A DNA stretch of 32,201 nucleotides from an uncultured Bacteroidales bacterium (GCA_949300335.1 CASGDV010000031.1:1-32201), one strand, 5' to 3'. Counted from the first letter of the stretch, positions 17,609 through 26,843 are shown. The notes: a model not told the origin generated them from the sequence alone. A program made the numbers and translations.

Positions 17609-18250
17609 TCAGTTTATGCCCATAAGTTTCTTTGCCGCAACTACAGCTGCATTTGCATTGTCGGTATATGCATCGGCACCTATTTCCATCGCGAATTTCT
17701 CGTTCACAGGTGCTCCGCCTACCATTACTTTCACCTGATCGCGCAGACCGGCTTCCTTCAACGCGTCTATGACTGTCTTCATATAATTCATTGTAGTAGT
17801 AAGAAGGGCTGACATGCACAATATGTCGACTTTTTCGTTTTTGACTGTTTCAACGAACTTATCGGCAGTCACATTCACTCCGAGGTTGATTACCTCGAAA
17901 CCGCATCCTTCGAACATGGAAGCCACAAGGTTCTTTCCGATGTCATGCAGGTCGCCGAAAACTGTGCCTATGCAAAGTTTGCCAATAGTTACTTTATTGT
18001 CTCCTCCGATAAGAGGTTTCAAAATGTCAAGGGCACCCTTCATGGCCCTTGCGCTCATAAGCAGGTTCGGAACATAAGCCTTGCCTGCCTCAAAACGGGC
18101 GCCTATCTCCTCCATCGCCTTGACCATATAGTCATTGATGATTGTCTGCGGAGCAACTGACTCGGCTATTGCCTGATTCGTTACGGATACTGCATCTTCA
18201 AGTTTGCCTGCAAGTATCGCATCATAAAGCTGGTTCAAATTCGTTTCCAT
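17609..18250 (-). CDS. Corrinoid (B12-binding) methyl carrier protein
   Basis: Methyl carrier of a cobalamin-dependent methyltransferase system, cytoplasmic, 213 residues, the usual length for MtaC/MtbC/MttC-type proteins. An N-terminal helical cap (about 1-88) precedes a Rossmann-like B12 domain with the base-off signature GDLHDIGKN (D100, H102, G105), H102 being the lower cobalt ligand, then SALLTTTM (the S-x-L element) and VGGAPVN (the GG element). It is the only corrinoid protein in the window and sits between two UroD-fold methyltransferases with 18-26 bp (or so) spacing, so it probably serves all three. Confidence 0.95.
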   Translation of the reverse strand: METNLNQLYDAILAGKLEDAVSVTNQAIAESVAPQTIINDYMVKAMEEIGARFEAGKAYVPNLLMSARAMKGALDILKPLIGGDNKVTIGKLCIGTVFGDLHDIGKNLVASMFEGCGFEVINLGVNVTADKFVETVKNEKVDILCMSALLTTTMNYMKTVIDALKEAGLRDQVKVMVGGAPVNEKFAMEIGADAYTDNANAAVVAAKKLMGIN

Positions 18251-18276
18251 GATCTGTTGTTGTTATTGTTGTTTGA

Positions 18277-19341
18277 TTACTGGTTCTTTTCCCTTCTTCT
18301 TATTTCCTTGACAGCGTCTATCATGGCTGTATATCCTTCCACAGCCATATAATCCGGAATGGAATTTCCAGATCCCAGGCCATAACCCTTGGCCATGTTC
18401 CTGAACTGCGTTCCCTCACGGAGAACCTTCTCATAAACGACATCATAAGGATTCAGGATTATTTCATTCATATCGAAACCTCCGAACAGACCTATTCTGT
18501 CATTATATTTCTCTATCCATTCCGTGAATGGAGCAATCTGGTCTTCGTTGGAATGTTTTGCATCTATTCCGTTGGCGAGAATGTCATCCATTATGCCGAA
18601 TATGTTTCCACAACTGTGGAGAAGAAATTTCTTCCCGTATGAATGCACGATGTCGATGACGCGCTTGTGCTGCGGAAGGATGTGCTGTCTTATCGTATCC
18701 GGTTCGAGCATTGTAGAAGTGCGGTATCCAAGGTCATCACCCATGCGGCAGAAGACAAAGAGATCGGCATAGTTGTCCAGCACCCAGCGCCACAAGACTT
18801 CATAAAGGTCTCCGATTTTAAGGAAGAGGTCCCTGAAAAGATCCGGATCGAGATACTGCATCATGCAGAGAGACTCGTATCCGACGAGGTCCTCAGCTGA
18901 CTCGAAAATGCCATATCCGCATCCTCCGTATGCCTTCATACCTGCCGGCATCATTTTCCGCAGGGAATCCAAATGCGGTTTGTAGGCTTCCTTGAAAATA
19001 CGCGGAATGTCATCCCACGGATATGCGTTGAAATCCTCCCTGGTCTGGATAGGTCCGAGACGTCCGCCGAGAATCGCACCATGGTCGGGATATATCTCAC
19101 ATATCTTTGCCTCATAGCTCATTGCATCATAAGTATTGTCTTTCCAGAAATTGCAGACAATACGGTAATGTTCGTCAAGATCCTTTCCTGTCTTTCCTGT
19201 AGAATCCACATCCTGACCGAGGAACTTGGCTATAAAAGGTTCATCAATGTTATGCTCATAAAGTGGCAGATAATCAGGTCTCTGATTATACAGGACTTTC
19301 AGAATATTGTTGTAGTCCGGCTGAAATTCTTGTTCTTTCAT
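18277..19341 (-). CDS. UroD-fold methyltransferase 2 (HxC type)
   Basis: Member of the uroporphyrinogen-decarboxylase-like superfamily that includes corrinoid methyltransferases. With the chosen start it has 354 residues and no signal peptide. H242 and C244 in LHSCGN give a partial zinc site, but the C-terminal cysteine of MtaA-type enzymes is missing (GSGNSIPDY instead), which points to a substrate:corrinoid methyltransferase rather than the acceptor enzyme. I chose the ATG at 19341 because the product then starts near the typical N-terminus; an ATG at 19389 would add 16 unusual Asn/Lys-rich residues and overlap the GH38-B stop by 8 bp. It is 26 bp upstream of the corrinoid gene. Confidence 0.8.
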   Translation of the reverse strand: MKEQEFQPDYNNILKVLYNQRPDYLPLYEHNIDEPFIAKFLGQDVDSTGKTGKDLDEHYRIVCNFWKDNTYDAMSYEAKICEIYPDHGAILGGRLGPIQTREDFNAYPWDDIPRIFKEAYKPHLDSLRKMMPAGMKAYGGCGYGIFESAEDLVGYESLCMMQYLDPDLFRDLFLKIGDLYEVLWRWVLDNYADLFVFCRMGDDLGYRTSTMLEPDTIRQHILPQHKRVIDIVHSYGKKFLLHSCGNIFGIMDDILANGIDAKHSNEDQIAPFTEWIEKYNDRIGLFGGFDMNEIILNPYDVVYEKVLREGTQFRNMAKGYGLGSGNSIPDYMAVEGYTAMIDAVKEIRRREKNQ

Positions 19342-19381
19342 ATCTTTTGAATTATTGCAATTGGTTTTGATATTTCTATAA

Positions 19382-22321
19382 TTATTCATCCCATGAAATC
19401 TTCACGGTGACTCCGCTTTTAGCAGGAACAATTACTGATGAGAGTGAAACTTCTTCAAGGCTGCCGTCATCGAGTCCTTCCACAATGACATGGGAAGAAG
19501 ACACTTTTCTGTTTCCGGTATCAAGACTTATGGTTTCATCCCTGTCTGAAAGTGAAATAAATCTCAAAATGCTTGCATGGCCGTTTTCAATTGTACGGTA
19601 ATTCGACAGGTACACATTGCCGGCTCCGGAAAATGTGATTCCTCCGGGCACTTTTCCGGAAACAGCCTCAGGAGTCGTCTGGACTGCTATCAAAGGTCTG
19701 AACTGCTCCATTCCGAATCTGTTGGCAGAAACCTTGTCGAATCCGCCTTCATGAGGTCTGACCGCATATCTGAATGTAGCAGTTCCTTCCTGACTTAGAG
19801 GGAAATTGGTTATCCAATGGTTGTTCATCGCCCATGAATATATTATCGAACTCTCCGGCAAATGCCTTATCCACTGGGGAGAGAACTCCGCCAGGTCCAT
19901 GATATTGGCCGTCATATCGCCGCTTTCAAAGCAGACTGCATTCAGGGGACACCATGTGACTCCTTTTTCATCATTGGATACATCCACCCATCTCTGGACG
20001 GCAATCCAGTTCTTGTTCCCGACTTCGAACTGCTCTTTCTCCAGTTCCATTGTACTCCAAGGGAGGTTAACCATAGTCTTTCCTCCGGGGACATTGAACC
20101 CGAAACCGAAATGGACAGCCTCCTTGTCTATAATGGCGATTTTGTCAACCGTATTTATAAAAGTTACCTCGGGAGAACCGGCTACAATCCGGACTTCCCT
20201 TGTCAAAGACTCCACACCCTTGGCATCGGACGTGACAAGAAGAGAATTAACGACAGGTCCGCATTCCTTTCTTATGACCTTTACATTGTAAGGCTTGTGT
20301 GCATATCCGGAAGTAAGGTCACGTTCCAGATATCTGTAGCTGTTGACGGCAGTCATGGCACTGCTGTCGACATACTCTTGTCCGGCATATATGAGGCTCA
20401 CGACATCTCCGGTAAGCGGATCTACTTTCACCGATACGATTCCGTTCTCTATAATATAAGAATCGGAAGACGTTTTCGACATCCGTGAAGACTTGCGGCC
20501 CTTCTTTTCCGAAAGTGTATATACACGCTTTCCCAACGGCGGAACATTCTCGGCCACGAAAACAAGTTCTCCGGAAGACAGTTTCTGGCTTGTAACTTCT
20601 TCTCCGTTCTCATCAAGCACACTAGAATATTTCGCCGAAGTCTCCGCATCTACAGTAACAAGGGAAGTCTGGCCCCAGGAATTTGTATTATATACGGCCA
20701 GAATGCCTGAATCTTCAGACCGTATTCCTTCGAGCGTCATATCCATGACATCATCTGCAAGTTCTTCGGCCTTATCAAAATAACCGAATTTTACGCTCAG
20801 AATTTCACTGCATATAGGCTCCTGTTCCGGCTGCATATATGCCCATGTATGCTCCGTACTCAAAAGAATATGTCTCCATGCCTCCCTTGTAATATTTTCC
20901 GGAGCAGGTTTCCCAGGATGCAGCATGGACCACAGGATTTCAGACTGTACAAGTTTCTCTTTCACTTCGCGGCTCTTTCCGGAATGTTTTGCGCTGGACC
21001 CCAGACCATCCGTCCAGAATTCCGTAAAATCCCCCGTCATCTGAGGAATCCTGTCCCCGTATTTGTCTGCATAGGCCTCCATCATTTCCGTTCCGGTACA
21101 TATACGGAGATGGGGATATGCGTATTCCTCATTCCAGCTTTTTACTGCATCCGGAAGATCTGCATCTATCGGTGTATTGTCAGCCATGCACCATGTCATG
21201 GGAAATATGTCATAAATATAATCCTTGTCCTCTTCCAGCATCGGAAGTTTGTCTGCCAGATAGGAATCAATGAAGTTTTCCCGCGGATTGTCTGTTTTCA
21301 CGACTCTGAGCAACTTGCTCCGGTCAGTCTGGCCGGCAAGCTGAGGCCAGAAATATTTTCCCTTCACTAAGGCACCGGGATTATAGGACCCCGGCTGAAG
21401 GAATAGCACCTTCGACTTGCCGTCTGGACCTATCCACCAGAATGGTTTGAAGTTTAGTTCATAAGCATTTCCTATCCTGCCATAGCCGTTGAACAAGGAC
21501 AGACAATATTTTATTCCGAGTTGTTCCGCAACCGGTACAATACCCCACGACATGCCGGGAATATCGACCTGCACCATGGTTTCTATACCGGTGCCGGTCA
21601 GTTCCTTCATTTCCTGTCTGTAACGGAACAGTTCCAGAAGTTCCTCGTCGCTTGCGGCCGAAGTATTCGTATTCAGATAACCTGCATCCAGAACAATCTG
21701 GCCGTTCCTTATTGCGTCAAGCAGTTTTTCCCTTTTATCCTCCGGAGCCGAAGCAAGATACCTTTCCACCGGCCACAAGACTTCCGGATTCCATCTGAAC
21801 CTGGCATCCTCAGGATAGGATGCGGTTTTCTCCGCCAGTTCCATTGCCACATCCAGATTTCTCTTGTGAATGAATTCAACATTTTCCTGAGTATTCGTAT
21901 ATCCTATATCCACATGCGAATGTGGATAGATATATACAGTCCAGTGCCTCATCTTCGGAATCACTGCACTTGCGTACATTTTCTTTCCGGAAGCAGACAG
22001 GCCGATTACCACGGTATCTGTCTTCGACACGCCTATATTCCCGGGAAGCAACACCGGTATGGAATCAGGACGCTCGGTCTTGAAACGGACAGTTTCGACA
22101 GCCCCGGATGACCTGATTTCAATCTCGCCTTCAGTAATATTGTCCGTTCCCTTATAGGACACGAATATTTCACGTCCGGCTTTCCCGTCATCACGATACT
22201 TGTAATGATTATACGAATGTACTGTAATGTATTCCCCCTCATCCGCTCCGGCAAATGAAGGACTTGCGGCAAGAAGCATGAATGCTGCCGGCAAATAGAA
22301 ACAAACACTTTTCATTTTCAT
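19382..22321 (-). CDS. GH38-family alpha-mannosidase-like protein B, secreted
   Basis: Paralogue of GH38-A (long, almost unbroken similarity along 979 residues, including the identical IPKMRHWTVYIYPHSHVDIG block). Signal peptide about 1-24; metal ligands H136 and D138 in PHSHVDIGYT; nucleophile D253 in VQVDIPGMSWG; fourth ligand histidine near 491 in STEHTWAY. The most visible differences from GH38-A lie around the substrate-facing segment after the nucleophile (SLFNGYGRIGNAYELN against SYYNGVGRIGNSDDM), compatible with a different linkage or decoration. The ATG overlaps the preceding methyltransferase stop by one base (TAATG), so the two are translationally coupled; a Met at codon 3 is an alternative. 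Confidence 0.85.
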   Translation of the reverse strand: MKMKSVCFYLPAAFMLLAASPSFAGADEGEYITVHSYNHYKYRDDGKAGREIFVSYKGTDNITEGEIEIRSSGAVETVRFKTERPDSIPVLLPGNIGVSKTDTVVIGLSASGKKMYASAVIPKMRHWTVYIYPHSHVDIGYTNTQENVEFIHKRNLDVAMELAEKTASYPEDARFRWNPEVLWPVERYLASAPEDKREKLLDAIRNGQIVLDAGYLNTNTSAASDEELLELFRYRQEMKELTGTGIETMVQVDIPGMSWGIVPVAEQLGIKYCLSLFNGYGRIGNAYELNFKPFWWIGPDGKSKVLFLQPGSYNPGALVKGKYFWPQLAGQTDRSKLLRVVKTDNPRENFIDSYLADKLPMLEEDKDYIYDIFPMTWCMADNTPIDADLPDAVKSWNEEYAYPHLRICTGTEMMEAYADKYGDRIPQMTGDFTEFWTDGLGSSAKHSGKSREVKEKLVQSEILWSMLHPGKPAPENITREAWRHILLSTEHTWAYMQPEQEPICSEILSVKFGYFDKAEELADDVMDMTLEGIRSEDSGILAVYNTNSWGQTSLVTVDAETSAKYSSVLDENGEEVTSQKLSSGELVFVAENVPPLGKRVYTLSEKKGRKSSRMSKTSSDSYIIENGIVSVKVDPLTGDVVSLIYAGQEYVDSSAMTAVNSYRYLERDLTSGYAHKPYNVKVIRKECGPVVNSLLVTSDAKGVESLTREVRIVAGSPEVTFINTVDKIAIIDKEAVHFGFGFNVPGGKTMVNLPWSTMELEKEQFEVGNKNWIAVQRWVDVSNDEKGVTWCPLNAVCFESGDMTANIMDLAEFSPQWIRHLPESSIIYSWAMNNHWITNFPLSQEGTATFRYAVRPHEGGFDKVSANRFGMEQFRPLIAVQTTPEAVSGKVPGGITFSGAGNVYLSNYRTIENGHASILRFISLSDRDETISLDTGNRKVSSSHVIVEGLDDGSLEEVSLSSVIVPAKSGVTVKISWDE

Positions 22322-23406
22322 TACCTTAGCCTATCTGCATCTATGTTTATCGGATACACTCCGAACTCATGTACCGTATCCACAAGGCATTTGAAATTCC
22401 TGTAAGGTATAAGGTCATGGATACTGTGGTCCGTGGATATTATGTATCCTCCGTCTCGCGCAGCCTCATCAAGACACTGCAGTACCTCTTTACGCACATC
22501 TTCAGGGTTGTCGGAGGCCATGGTCACCTTGTTGTTCACATTGCCTATCGGAACTATCCTTCCGGAATATTCTTCCTTCACCCTCTTGAGATCCATGCCG
22601 GCAGCACGCTCCACAGGATGCAGGGCATCAATACCGCAGTCCGCAAGATCCGGAAGAATCTCCCACAGACAGCCGTCATTGTGCATGATGACAGGAACAC
22701 CCATTTCCTTGATCCCGTCTACAAGACGCTTGAAGTATGGTATGAAAAACGTGCGGAAAGAATCGGGGGATATGAGCAGGGATGTCGTGCTGCCCCAGTC
22801 ATCGGATATCTGGACACAATCCACGCCGCCGTCGTCTATGGCCTTGCGGACAACCTTCAACGTCCAGTCCAGTACCGACTCGTTCATTTCATGTACAAGA
22901 TCCGGATCATTGAACATGGATATCGATAAAGTCATGAAATCCATCAGATACCATGACATCATGGTAAATGGTCCCAATATGCCCAGTACTATTGCAAGTT
23001 CATCTTTGTTCGCTGATTTGGTATCCTTGAAGATGCGGAGTCTGTAAGGTGCATCCACATCAGGCATAACATATTTTTCCCAATCCTCGCGGTTCTTTAC
23101 AGGAGTGTCTATCTGCGCGATTATCGGCCAGCCGTTCTTGCGGTATGTCACACCCCACTCATCCTTGTATATTTCGTCTTCTGCATGAGGAGTCTCCTCT
23201 ATGCCGCAGAAACCGTTGACCGGTGTCCATATCGCATCTATGCCTACCTTTGAAGCAAGTTCTGCCTGAACCTTGCCATCATAAAGAACGGCATCTATGC
23301 CCAGTATTTCCTTTATCAGTTTTCTGCTGAACAGATGCTCCGTTATGGGAACCCTGTCAGGCCTCCCGCCGCGAAGGGCAGTCATGAATCTTTCTCTTGG
23401 TGTCAT
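22321..23406 (-). CDS. UroD-fold methyltransferase 3 (HxD type)
   Basis: UroD-like superfamily protein of 361 residues from the chosen ATG, no signal peptide. The start MTPRERFMTALRGG is typical for the superfamily; an ATG at 23436 would add ten residues. The usual HxC zinc element is replaced by H242-N-D244 (MHNDGCLWE), and the C-terminal part carries STDHSIHDLIPYRNF (324-338) without a third cysteine. This combination is seen in UroD-like proteins thought to accept methylated substrates and pass the methyl group to a corrinoid protein; true heme-pathway HemE is unlikely. It sits between GH38-C and GH38-B. Confidence 0.78.
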   Translation of the reverse strand: MTPRERFMTALRGGRPDRVPITEHLFSRKLIKEILGIDAVLYDGKVQAELASKVGIDAIWTPVNGFCGIEETPHAEDEIYKDEWGVTYRKNGWPIIAQIDTPVKNREDWEKYVMPDVDAPYRLRIFKDTKSANKDELAIVLGILGPFTMMSWYLMDFMTLSISMFNDPDLVHEMNESVLDWTLKVVRKAIDDGGVDCVQISDDWGSTTSLLISPDSFRTFFIPYFKRLVDGIKEMGVPVIMHNDGCLWEILPDLADCGIDALHPVERAAGMDLKRVKEEYSGRIVPIGNVNNKVTMASDNPEDVRKEVLQCLDEAARDGGYIISTDHSIHDLIPYRNFKCLVDTVHEFGVYPINIDADRLR

Positions 23407-23447
23407 TATTGGTCGTGTTTTAAATGGTTGTATCAATTCATGCGGTA

Positions 23448-26400
23448 TTATTTCCCGTCTGACAACTTGACGAATTTGATTTCATACGGTTTCATTGTCA
23501 GATTCCCGTCAATTTCCTCCCCAAGAACATTAGTAACACTTACTTCCATATCCGGCAAAAAATCAGATGACAATTCGATTACCGCATCCTTTCCTGCAGT
23601 CTCCCGGAGATAAAGAACGATTGCATTTTCATTTTCCATAGGAACGGCATCCATTACTACCACATTGGATGGAGTCACAGTCAGGAATGAGTTCTCGGAT
23701 GATCCGTCCAAAGACTTCCGATCATTTCCGGCAGATGCAGGAAGAGTTCTGGCCAGCATAGGAATTCTGTTTTCCAACGCAAATTTCATGGCATACTCCT
23801 GAGAACTGTCTTCAGAAGAAGTTATATTGTATGTCCACTGGAACTCACCATGCTGGTCTGCATTGAAGTTTGTCGTCCAGTAATTGTTCATAACATACGA
23901 ATATACGGCATTCGATTCAGGCTTTGCCTCTTTGATGAAACGTCCAATATTCAGATTGCCGAGCTGTACAAGAGGTGTTTCCTGTGAAACAAATACTATC
24001 TGCGAAGCATCGTTCCTTACGGATATATAATTCTGAACGGTATTCCAGTCATTTGAAGTTCCTTGTATCTGATCTACACCGGCCTCGATTTCTCCTCCCG
24101 CAACGTCAAAATAAATCCTGGCATCTTCGAGTTCGAAAGGAAAGGCTACATATAAACCTTCAGGAGAAGTATTTTGCTTTTTGACAAGATTATACCGAAT
24201 ATCTATGCGTTTTGCGACATTATATATCAGGAAGTCGATGCGAAGATTGTTTTCCGTTCCTATTCCGGTTTCCGTATGAGCGGCAAAAGAATACGTATCC
24301 CATATTTTACCCGGGACATATCCCGTAAATGTCATTGATGAAGGTATATCACGTGAGTCATCTGATATTTCCTTTCTTTTCTCAAACCTTGCCGTAAAAT
24401 GTTCGTGTATGAATTGCCCTGTTTTCCATTTCGCATCCTGATCAATCAATTCCTTTTCCATTTCCTTGTCATAGACAGATGCAAGCGTACCCGTATTTCT
24501 GTCCAGAACTATTCTGTACCATTCGTTTTCAATGGTATCCAAATTTACTTTTCCTTGTCCTGAAGGCTCCGGTGCTCCGTTTTCAAGAATGACTTTGAAT
24601 TTTTTGTAACCGAATGCCGGAACATCATTTACCCACAGACACCATGTTGCACCATCATGCCTTCGCCTGAGCATCTGGGCCGGCACAGAATTGCCTTCAT
24701 CATCGCAAATTCTGAATTTTCTGTCCAGAGGAAGAATGGAAAAGTCAATATATACCTCCACCATACCGGTTCTCGGCCATGATGACATATTGAATACAGC
24801 GATGGACGGTCCCTTGCTTTCAGGAAGATATTCATTCAGGAATCCAAGAGATTTCTCTTTAAGCAGCCTTTCACGTCTGAGACCCTCCCATGCATAAGAC
24901 GCCTTTACGAAACGCTGTTCCATCGTCTCTTTTCCGAAAGGATTCGAAATGCTGGCATCCGCTCCGTAAGTATGCTCTCCATAAAAGGCAAGAGCATCAT
25001 TTACATCATCAATATCCTCATATACACTTTCCGGAAGTTCACTTCCCATCAGCTTGGAAATTGCAAGCCCAGATTGCGTTGCTACCTTTGATGACTGTGT
25101 TATCCGGTGAGCTGCAGTTTCAGCTGCTCCGGAACCGAAACCGTCGGTCCACCAGTCCGGCCATGCCCCCCGTATTTCATCGATCGAATCCCCATATCTG
25201 GAAACTACCTCTCCCAGATAATCCCTATATAGAGACAGAGAAATCTTCGGCCATTCGTATTTTTCATTCCACTGGCGTACTATATCGCAGGCATAAGTAG
25301 AAGGCGCGGAATTGTCACCGCCGATGCCCAGGAATTCACAGGCCACAATATCGTAAGGAAAATCACGGTCGTCAAGATTATTCAGATAATCCAGCATTTT
25401 CTTCTCAAAGAAACCGAAATCCTTTCCGTTGACCCCAAGGGCATTGCCATGCATATAGTGTTCACCATAGTATGCAAGCATCTTCTTTCCCGACGGAGAA
25501 ACCCACCAGAAGTAAGTCGGCATATCGAACGGTCCTATCGCCTTGTGAAGATTCACACCCATAGTCAGGTACTTTATCCCCATATCAGGGAAAAATTCAT
25601 TGAAACACCAGCCGATTCCGTTCACATCGTTCTGGGTTGCCACCTGTATGTCAGTCATACCCAATTCATGGAATTTTCTGATCGGAGCAAGTGAAGCAGC
25701 CAAAGTCTGTTCGGCAGGAATCTCGTCAAAGTTGTAGTACATGGCAGTCAGTTCGATTCTGCCCTCCTTTACCCTCTTTATAAATCTGTCAATCTGTGAT
25801 TTCGGACGGGATTCGAGAAACGCGCTCACAGCCCACGAGCCCTCACATGTCCATCTGAACTTCGCCTTGTCCGGATAATTGTCCGTAGCATCGCAATAAT
25901 CAAGGACATAATCAATAAACCTTATATGCTCGGCAAGAATTTCCGCCTGAGGACGGGTATACCCTATATCCGTATGGGTAATCTGCATGAATTTTACATC
26001 CCAGTGCCTTGACGGTCTCATTTTGACTGACGCCTTCATATCCTTACCGTCAACGGAAAGAACGATTTCCGCATCACGCTCGGACACGACCGGATCAACA
26101 GGAAGCTCCCACGTATTGTCTCCGAAAATGACTTTTTCCCTGTATTTTCTGCCTTCCAGAACAAGAGTAGCTTCGGAAGGCGCTCCGAAATGAGTATAGG
26201 TCACCCGGACAATCTGTTTGCCGTCTTTCGCCCTCAATGCAGGAAGACATGAGGCCGAAGGTACTCCTTCCGGCACGCGCGATTTGAAGACCATGGACCA
26301 GCTGTCGGAATCCTGTTCGGGAGCGGATAGTTCCAGAAGACACGAAGAGCCCTCCCTAACATATTTGCGGGGCACCCTGAGCTGCATGTAACCGAAACAG

Positions 26401-26843
26401 TCATCACTTCCATCCTTGAAGATTCTGTTGAAAGCCAGACTGCTGCCGTCCTTTCCTTCAACGGTCCAGCTGTCCAGTTTTCCTGTTGTGAACGTCAACA
26501 GTTTTTTTCCATTTATGGAAAGATCTATCGGTACTGATGTTTTCCCTTGCATCAGACCGGAAACCCCTCCGACCCATATGAAACTGACCCATTTTTCGGA
26601 AAGTTTTTCAGGAAGGGGATCGGTCTTCCATCTGATGCTGGAAAGCCCTTTGCGGGCTCTGACGATAAGAGCTACATCATCTGTATTCAAATGCGAATAA
26701 TACCGGATATCGGTTCCTTCCACGGATTCCGAATATCCATGAGCCACATAGTCTCCGACACCGACATCCAATCCGGCATTCCTGGAGAAAGCGGCGAATG
26801 CCACACTGAACAGAATCAGAGCCAAGGCAAAAATCTTTTTCAT
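23448..26843 (-). CDS. GH38-family alpha-mannosidase-like protein C, secreted
   Basis: First gene of the seven-gene operon and the most diverged of the three GH38 proteins: 1131 residues with a signal peptide (about 1-20) and an N-terminal beta region of about 275 residues, much longer than in A and B, preceding the catalytic domain. Catalytic features are H290 and D292 in THTDIGYT, the nucleophile D406 in TQNDVNGIGW and H624 in YGEHTYGA, with WWTDGFGSGAAE (564-575) matching the WTDGLGSAA of the paralogues. The beta-rich C-terminal half is of GH38 type. Function as an alpha-mannosidase is family-based; the substrate is unknown. A divergent AraC regulator lies 101 bp away. Confidence 0.82.
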   Translation of the reverse strand: MKKIFALALILFSVAFAAFSRNAGLDVGVGDYVAHGYSESVEGTDIRYYSHLNTDDVALIVRARKGLSSIRWKTDPLPEKLSEKWVSFIWVGGVSGLMQGKTSVPIDLSINGKKLLTFTTGKLDSWTVEGKDGSSLAFNRIFKDGSDDCFGYMQLRVPRKYVREGSSCLLELSAPEQDSDSWSMVFKSRVPEGVPSASCLPALRAKDGKQIVRVTYTHFGAPSEATLVLEGRKYREKVIFGDNTWELPVDPVVSERDAEIVLSVDGKDMKASVKMRPSRHWDVKFMQITHTDIGYTRPQAEILAEHIRFIDYVLDYCDATDNYPDKAKFRWTCEGSWAVSAFLESRPKSQIDRFIKRVKEGRIELTAMYYNFDEIPAEQTLAASLAPIRKFHELGMTDIQVATQNDVNGIGWCFNEFFPDMGIKYLTMGVNLHKAIGPFDMPTYFWWVSPSGKKMLAYYGEHYMHGNALGVNGKDFGFFEKKMLDYLNNLDDRDFPYDIVACEFLGIGGDNSAPSTYACDIVRQWNEKYEWPKISLSLYRDYLGEVVSRYGDSIDEIRGAWPDWWTDGFGSGAAETAAHRITQSSKVATQSGLAISKLMGSELPESVYEDIDDVNDALAFYGEHTYGADASISNPFGKETMEQRFVKASYAWEGLRRERLLKEKSLGFLNEYLPESKGPSIAVFNMSSWPRTGMVEVYIDFSILPLDRKFRICDDEGNSVPAQMLRRRHDGATWCLWVNDVPAFGYKKFKVILENGAPEPSGQGKVNLDTIENEWYRIVLDRNTGTLASVYDKEMEKELIDQDAKWKTGQFIHEHFTARFEKRKEISDDSRDIPSSMTFTGYVPGKIWDTYSFAAHTETGIGTENNLRIDFLIYNVAKRIDIRYNLVKKQNTSPEGLYVAFPFELEDARIYFDVAGGEIEAGVDQIQGTSNDWNTVQNYISVRNDASQIVFVSQETPLVQLGNLNIGRFIKEAKPESNAVYSYVMNNYWTTNFNADQHGEFQWTYNITSSEDSSQEYAMKFALENRIPMLARTLPASAGNDRKSLDGSSENSFLTVTPSNVVVMDAVPMENENAIVLYLRETAGKDAVIELSSDFLPDMEVSVTNVLGEEIDGNLTMKPYEIKFVKLSDGK

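Noticed and set aside
16592-23406. Three genes resembling uroporphyrinogen decarboxylase (hemE) suggesting heme synthesis
   Set aside because: They lack the HemE N-terminal RQAGRY motif, are three diverged paralogues, carry HxC or HxD metal elements, and flank a corrinoid protein; methyl transfer is far more likely.
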